Assembly (NCBI GenBank): GCA_036381495.1
Contig: DASVCS010000161.1
Location: 1 to 10,839, forward strand
Source of the DNA: DASVCS01 sp036381495
Lineage (GTDB): Bacteria; Gemmatimonadota; Gemmatimonadetes; Longimicrobiales; RSA9
Length of the DNA stretch: 10,839 bases
Direction: 5' to 3'
This document shows positions 6,834 through 10,839 of this stretch, piece by piece. Position numbers and translations under genes: made by a program. Position 1 is the first letter of the stretch. Each line of letters opens with the position of its first letter. The notes below the pieces were generated by a model. The model made no database searches. It was not told the origin of the DNA and saw only the letters and a list, made by a program, of their open reading frames with translations.

Positions 6834-7326
6834 TGCCACAGAGGGGTTCCTCGCGTGCGTGGCAATATCCGTACCCGCCGGGCTCCGGCAGGACGGTTCC
6901 GGATCGACACCGCGGATTGTGGCGAAAGTAATCGCCTCGGCCGACCGCAAACCCCGCCGCGCGACGTGCCCGCGGTGTAGCACTCGCCCTCTGCGTGTGG
7001 GGTACGCGCATCAATGGCCGGCGACCGCGAGCAGCGCGCGGATCCTCATCGCCACGCGCGAACCCGGCATCATGCGGCGGCAACGATCGAGAACTGAAGG
7101 ACCGGAGGCATAGGACCGGATGTCTCGCAAGTGCGTGAAACCGGGTGTATCTTCACAAGACTCTGAGGATACCTCCTCCAAGGGCGGCAATGCGGTGTCG
7201 CAAGAGGCGATGGGGGCTACCCACGATGGACGAGGATCTGCGCGCGATCGAGTAGACGTACCACGCGGACGTCGGACGGCGACCATGAGGTGTGGCGTTC
7301 CCCTTCCCGGTTCGGAGGTGAACCCC
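6834..7326. other. Divergent intergenic region, no gene seen
   Basis: This is 493 bp between the leader of PEP-CTERM gene A (minus) and the start of the lipoprotein gene (plus). It must hold promoters for both. The frame of the lipoprotein gene is open upstream to 7120, but that part reads as ordinary spacer and has no Shine-Dalgarno as good as the one at 7314-7318. A decamer, GTAGCACTCG at 6977-6986, lies 229 bp upstream of the PEP-CTERM start. The same decamer lies 225 bp upstream of copy B (9816-9825), so it may mark a shared promoter or operator. Confidence 0.5.
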
Positions 7327-8859
7327 ATGTCGGGACGACCCGAGCAGTCCACGGTGAGGCGATGTGGCGTGATGGCGCACCCTGCCATGTCGGCCGGCGT
7401 GTTCGTCGTCGTTGTTGCCGCGGGATGTTTCCCGTTCGCCGGGACCGACCCGAGTCCTCTGGAGGTGACGGTGGCCGCGGGTGCGGCACCGGCGCGCGTC
7501 GATTCGATCTGGCCCGGCTACGCGCCGCGCGAGCAGGGGTTCCTCCTCTACGAGCCAGGGCGGTCGGCGATCCTGGTCACGTCGCACGAGCCGCCGCGGG
7601 GTTTCGCCCCGGTCGCGGACACGCTCCTCCCCGCCCCGTTGCGGGGCCGCACGTACGCGTACGAAGGTGGGCTGCCGGGACTCGAGGGCAACCTGGACAC
7701 GGAGTACCGGATCGGCGCGCTGGTCACGACGGCCTATTCCCCGTCCGGCTCGCTGGGCGAGAGCCTGTCGGGGATCTACCACGAGGCGTTCCACGGCTAC
7801 CAGCGGGAGCACTTCGCGCCGGACGGGGTCACGGAGGAGACCGTTCCGGCCCAAGCGCTGACGCGCGAGTTCGTCGCCATGGCGGAGGTGGAGCGCAGGA
7901 TCCTCGCGCGGGCGCTCGAGGTGGCTCCGGGTCCGGCGCTGGACTCGCTGCTCCGCGGCTTTCTCGCCGTGCGACGTGAACGCCTCCAGGGCCTGCCGCC
8001 GCGGGTGCAGCAGGTCGAGCGCGCGCTGGAGCGCAGGGAAGGGAGCGCCAACCTGGTCGGCTTCGAGATGGCCGCCGCCACGCTCGGGTACGATCGGGAG
8101 CGGGTCGCGCGAGCGATCGAGAATTACCTCACGGTGAGGCTCGATCGCTTCGGCGGTGATCGGGCGACGCAGATCATGCGCTGGCGCGCGTACGGCACGG
8201 GCGCGACGATGGGGCTGCTGCTGGATCGCAAGGGCGTGGCGTGGAGGAAACGGCTCGAGCAAGGAGAGGCCTTCGACGTCCTCCTCGCCGAAAGCGTATC
8301 CCCGGACCCGCGCGGCTCGGAGGCGCTGGCCCGGGAGACGCTCGAGGCGTTCGGCTACGATGATGTCCTCGAGACGGTCGCCGATGCCGAATCCCCGGCA
8401 GAGCAGTTGAAGGCGTTCTACCGCATGGCGCCCGTGCGGCTCGTGATCGAGATCCTGCCCCGCGATTCGACCGTGCAGACGAAGTTCGGCTACAATTTCT
8501 CGACCGGATTCCTGGATTGGCTGCTCCGGCGGCGGCAGGGGGTGAGCGCGCCCGAATCCGGACTGACGGTGGTGTGGGATCCGGACGTGTTCCACGCGAC
8601 GGGCTTCGAGCGCGGGGCGTACAACCTGCGTGTCGAGGGACGGCCGGTGCTGGTCGACTTGCGACGGAAAGAGCGAGGACAATACGTCGTGCTGCTGCCG
8701 GAACTGCCCACCGTCCAGGGCGAACGGGCGCCGGAGGGCCGGCGGGAGTATCCCGAGGGGCTCGTGATCGAGGGGGAAGGGACGCGATTCGAGACCGCGC
8801 TTCCCGCAACGCTCGTCGTGTCCGCACCCGATTCGATCCACGTGCGGATCTCACCGTGA
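7327..8859 (+). CDS. Putative lipoprotein with HExxH metalloprotease-like motif
   Basis: From the ATG at 7327 (GGAGG at 7314-7318, eight bases upstream) the product has 510 residues. The N-terminus has RR, a hydrophobic run VFVVVVAAGC and Cys34, a plausible though imperfect lipobox, so it is probably a membrane-anchored lipoprotein. IYHEAFHGYQ places HEAFH at 152-156, the zinc-binding HExxH of metallopeptidases. E181, E187 or E189 could be the third ligand. A long helical, Arg/Glu-rich region follows (about 180-440), then a beta-rich C-terminal stretch with no recognised domain. I cannot name a family. HExxH can occur by chance, but its position in an aromatic-rich helix context (IYHEAFHGYQ) is typical of real sites. 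It sits between two PEP-CTERM paralogues, divergent from copy A and convergent with copy B (9-bp overlap at the stops). A role in handling those secreted proteins is conjecture. Confidence 0.8.
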   Translation: MSGRPEQSTVRRCGVMAHPAMSAGVFVVVVAAGCFPFAGTDPSPLEVTVAAGAAPARVDSIWPGYAPREQGFLLYEPGRSAILVTSHEPPRGFAPVADTLLPAPLRGRTYAYEGGLPGLEGNLDTEYRIGALVTTAYSPSGSLGESLSGIYHEAFHGYQREHFAPDGVTEETVPAQALTREFVAMAEVERRILARALEVAPGPALDSLLRGFLAVRRERLQGLPPRVQQVERALERREGSANLVGFEMAAATLGYDRERVARAIENYLTVRLDRFGGDRATQIMRWRAYGTGATMGLLLDRKGVAWRKRLEQGEAFDVLLAESVSPDPRGSEALARETLEAFGYDDVLETVADAESPAEQLKAFYRMAPVRLVIEILPRDSTVQTKFGYNFSTGFLDWLLRRRQGVSAPESGLTVVWDPDVFHATGFERGAYNLRVEGRPVLVDLRRKERGQYVVLLPELPTVQGERAPEGRREYPEGLVIEGEGTRFETALPATLVVSAPDSIHVRISP

Positions 8860-9591
8860 GGCCGGGGATCCACGGCGCCGCCTCCGCCGCAACGCCGTTC
8901 CGCCCACGCCCACGAGCCCCGTGCCCAGCAGCAGCATACTCACCGGCTCCGGCACCACGTCCGTCACGGGCGCGCTCGTGAACGTGGCGCTGAAGGCGAG
9001 ATCCAAGCCGGCCGTGCCGGGGGTGCACTCATCGGCCGCGATGCACGAGAAGGTCTCGCCACCCGCGAAGCCACTGGGGAATACGGCCTGAATGTCCGCC
9101 GTTTCCCCGGAGTCGAGCCGCAGCACCGCGCCGTACAGCGCCCCGCTCGTGAGGGTAAGGCCGCCGGGGATCGTAAAGGCCGCTTCCCCGTAGTGGCCGG
9201 CGTCGAAGAAACCCAGGCTGCCGTCGCCGAGCGGCCCCACCGGCGCCGTGAAGAGCGCCGGGCCATCCAGGTTCCCCAGACTGAGCGCGTAGATCTCGAA
9301 CGAAAGCTCGTGCTCCGTGAAAGCGAAGAAACTGAAGCTCTGGAGCAGGTTGTCGCCCGCCGGCGCCACGAAGCTCTGGCCACAAAGACCCGGAAGACTC
9401 ACACCGCTACAGATCACGAAGGTCCGATCGGTCTCCCACGGCACGCCGATCGTGGTCTGGGCGCGGGCCGGAGCCGCGCCGAAACCCGCGAGCAGGAACA
9501 GGAGCGTGAAGCGGACCGCGGCCGTCCAGAGCCGGTGCCGGAGCACGGCCGCACAATCGGACCGCGAAATCCCGGAGTGACGGGTAGGCAT
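8851..9591 (-). CDS. PEP-CTERM sorting domain protein (copy B)
   Basis: This 246-residue paralogue of the 5996-6748 protein has the same N-terminus MPTRHSGIS(R/Q)SDCAAVLRHRLW and a hydrophobic core ending in PARA-Q. The mature domain shares blocks such as FEIYALSLG.LDGPALFTAP and LTSGALY.AV. The two Cys pairs (VICSGVSLPGLCGQSF and FSCIAADEC) are kept. The C-terminal signal is VPEPVSMLLLGTGLVGVGG (PEP at 214-216) followed by six arginines, a strong exosortase sorting signal. The ATG at 9591-9589 has GGAGG (9604-9600) eight bases upstream. The frame is open further upstream, but the equivalent sequence of copy A is in another frame, so that part is leader. The last nine bases overlap the end of the convergent lipoprotein gene. 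Its C-terminal tail (GSPASR) differs from copy A, so the duplication breakpoint lies just inside the gene end. Confidence 0.88.
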   Translation of the reverse strand: MPTRHSGISRSDCAAVLRHRLWTAAVRFTLLFLLAGFGAAPARAQTTIGVPWETDRTFVICSGVSLPGLCGQSFVAPAGDNLLQSFSFFAFTEHELSFEIYALSLGNLDGPALFTAPVGPLGDGSLGFFDAGHYGEAAFTIPGGLTLTSGALYGAVLRLDSGETADIQAVFPSGFAGGETFSCIAADECTPGTAGLDLAFSATFTSAPVTDVVPEPVSMLLLGTGLVGVGGTALRRRRRRGSPASR

Positions 9592-9675
9592 GGGGAGAGC
9601 CTCCAGGTCTCGTCGTGGAACACGAGCTGCGAAACGGCCGGCAGCGGCCCCTTTCATTGTCGAGACGAATCCACG
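8878..9675 (-). repeat. Direct duplication, copy B (PEP-CTERM gene plus 5' leader)
   Basis: This is the partner of 6023-6833, in the same orientation about 2.8 kb away. The shared block begins at CCGCCTCCGCCGC inside the 3' end of each gene and ends near AATCCACG upstream of each start. The lipoprotein gene lies between the two copies. Homologous recombination between them would delete it and leave one hybrid PEP-CTERM gene. Confidence 0.85.
9592..9675 (-). promoter_or_regulatory. Conserved 5' leader of PEP-CTERM gene B with small hairpin and Shine-Dalgarno
   Basis: This matches the leader of copy A, including the inverted repeat TCGTG-TTC-CACGA (9625-9613) and GGAGG (9604-9600). One base fewer separates GGAGG from the ATG than in copy A. 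Upstream of ~9660 the two copies diverge, except for short patches. Confidence 0.45.
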
Positions 9676-10031
9676 CATGGAAAAGGGGATGAGTGCTGCG
9701 AGCGGCAACATCCGTGCCCCGGGCGACCGACGGATGCAGGATCATCGCCGCTCGGCCTGGCGGAGAAGAATCGCCTCAATCGATCCGATGCGCGGCAAAT
9801 GGTCGTGTCCACATGGTAGCACTCGGCCCCCGCGTGTCGGACGCGTGCATCAGAGGCTGCGCAGGAGGCGCTTGCCTCCGCGGCCGACGCGCTCCACTGC
9901 GCTCCCCCGGGTGCTCACCAGAGGATTCGGCGAGCCGGCCCTTCGCCAGGGCGAAGCAGCGGTGCGCATCGTCGATGGCAACGGCCTCGCCGCCGGGCGA
10001 GCTGCCGCATGCCGGCCCCTCGGCGGAGCGC
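9676..10031. other. Spacer of 356 bp between msrA and PEP-CTERM gene B, no gene seen
   Basis: I see no coding signal here on either strand; the plus-strand frames that cross it are shadows of the neighbours. It should contain the promoter of PEP-CTERM gene B. The decamer GTAGCACTCG at 9816-9825, shared with copy A at the same distance from the start codon, is the best candidate site. On the minus strand it reads CGAGTGCTACCAT, where TGCTACCAT resembles an extended -10 element, though the last three bases are not kept in copy A. Confidence 0.5.
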
Positions 10032-10727
10032 TCAGCCGCGCCCGCGACCCTGCTCCGGCTCCCGGTAGAGTTCCGGGAACCGCTCGCGCAGGTGCTTCAG
10101 CTTCGGGCGGTCGTTGATGACGATGTACAACTGGTTCGGATGGTGGGCCATGTAGTCCTGGTGGTAGGCCTCGGCCTGGAAGAACGCATCCAGCGGCACC
10201 ACCTGCGTCACGATCCGCCGTGGGAAGACGTGGTCGCGCGCGAGTTGCGCGATGGTTTCGCGCGCGACCCGCGCCTGGGCCTCGTTCGCGTAGAAGATCG
10301 CCGAGCGGTACTGCGGGCCGATGTCCGGCCCCTGCCGGTTGAGCTGCGTGGGGTCGTGCGCCACGGAGAAGAAGATGCGCAGCAGCTCGCGGTAGGAGAT
10401 CTGCGACGGGTCGAACACGATGCGCACGGCCTCGGCGTGTCCCGTCGTCCCGCTACTCACCTGTGCGTAGCTCGGATTACGCACCGATCCGCCGGCATAG
10501 CCGGAGACGACGTCGATCACGCCCTTCACGTGTTCGAACACTGCCTCGACGCCCCAGAAGCAGCCGCCCGCGAGCACGGCGACCTCCTCGCGGCCGGGTG
10601 CGGTGGGCTGCGCGTATGCGGTTGCGGGCGGCACCGTGTCGCGCGGCGGGTCGCCTCGGTTGGCGGTGCAGGCGGCGGCGAGCGTGATGAGCAGCGCGGC
10701 GGCGCTGTGGACGGCGAGGCGTGACAT
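10032..10727 (-). CDS. msrA: Peptide-methionine (S)-S-oxide reductase MsrA, lipoprotein-anchored
   Basis: This 231-residue enzyme reduces methionine-S-sulfoxide in proteins. The catalytic motif GGCFWGVEAVF has the nucleophile at C56. Further family signatures are SGYAGG, GHAEAVRIVFDP, a DPTQLNRQGPDIGPQYRSAIF block and EAYHQDY. The N-terminus has a hydrophobic segment (AAALLITLAAAC) ending in Cys20, a probable lipobox, then a Pro/Thr-rich linker to about residue 46. The enzyme is therefore likely held at an envelope membrane and repairs envelope proteins. No cysteine follows C56, so there is no resolving cysteine in the chain, and recycling must use another thiol. The ATG at 10727 has GGGAG five bases upstream. 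An in-frame GTG at 10733 would add two residues but overlaps that Shine-Dalgarno. It appears monocistronic, with the same orientation as PEP-CTERM gene B but 440 bp from it. Confidence 0.96.
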   Translation of the reverse strand: MSRLAVHSAAALLITLAAACTANRGDPPRDTVPPATAYAQPTAPGREEVAVLAGGCFWGVEAVFEHVKGVIDVVSGYAGGSVRNPSYAQVSSGTTGHAEAVRIVFDPSQISYRELLRIFFSVAHDPTQLNRQGPDIGPQYRSAIFYANEAQARVARETIAQLARDHVFPRRIVTQVVPLDAFFQAEAYHQDYMAHHPNQLYIVINDRPKLKHLRERFPELYREPEQGRGRG

Positions 10728-10839
10728 GGCCACTCCCGGTCGTGGGGTCGCGATCGTGCCGAATGTGAAATCGCGCAGGGCGCCGTCGGGTTCCGCGCCC
10801 GCGGCGCCGGGATCGGTTCGCTCGCCGGTTCGGAGCCGC

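Noticed and set aside
6820..6840. TGGCAC on the minus strand upstream of PEP-CTERM gene A, a possible sigma-54 -24 element
   Set aside because: The -12 part reads TTCAC instead of TTGCA, and the TGGCAC bases are not kept in the otherwise conserved leader of copy B.
6749..6910. N-terminal extension of PEP-CTERM protein A upstream of 6748
   Set aside because: Copy B has a one-base indel directly before the ATG, so the upstream sequence is in different frames in the two copies and is not coding.
7153..8841. 562-residue open frame on the minus strand
   Set aside because: It is antisense to the lipoprotein gene, Arg-rich with no motif, and the plus strand has a strong Shine-Dalgarno, signal region and HEAFH.
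9986..10001. Six-base-pair hairpin CTCGCC/GGCGAG downstream of msrA as a terminator
   Set aside because: No T-run follows on the minus strand, and such stems are common by chance at this G+C content.

Overview
The window is mostly very GC-rich DNA (by eye around two thirds G+C or more). It carries PEP-CTERM secreted proteins, lipoproteins and a molybdenum hydroxylase operon. This suggests an environmental Gram-negative bacterium such as a member of Gemmatimonadota or Acidobacteriota, or a proteobacterium, but no taxonomic marker is present and the assignment is a guess. The first ~1.1 kb looks less GC-rich and is accessory in character.

Layout. (a) 1-132 is the C-terminal end of an IS66-type transposase. 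(b) 211-1076 is a minus-strand gene for a phospholipase-D-like/HKD-type protein, broken by two single-base shifts. It is tightly bracketed by a 21-bp inverted repeat ending in GTTAGGC/GCCTAAC, a geometry resembling a lone integron gene cassette. (c) 1077-1550 is a spacer in which I see no gene. (d) 1551-5184 is a translationally coupled plus-strand operon encoding the 2Fe-2S, FAD and molybdopterin subunits of a xanthine dehydrogenase-family enzyme. It is closest in architecture to the periplasmic aldehyde oxidoreductase PaoABC, because the FAD subunit has the cysteine-bearing insertion that holds an extra 4Fe-4S cluster. (e) 5341-5931, minus strand, is a small four-helix membrane protein of unknown function. 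(f) 5996-9675 is a duplicated locus: two paralogous minus-strand PEP-CTERM proteins flank a plus-strand putative lipoprotein with a HEAFH zinc-metalloprotease-like motif. (g) 10032-10727, minus strand, is a lipoprotein-anchored methionine sulfoxide reductase A.

How the parts may work together. The three hydroxylase subunits should form one enzyme that oxidises an aldehyde or N-heterocycle; its cofactor chaperone (XdhC/PaoD type) is not in the window. The two PEP-CTERM proteins need an exosortase encoded elsewhere. They share a nearly identical 5' leader and signal region and are probably co-regulated. The predicted lipoprotein between them, the PEP-CTERM proteins and the MsrA lipoprotein all belong to the cell envelope.

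Most interesting: the cassette-like structure around the broken PLD-like gene, and the PEP-CTERM duplication whose untranslated leader is better conserved than much of the mature protein.
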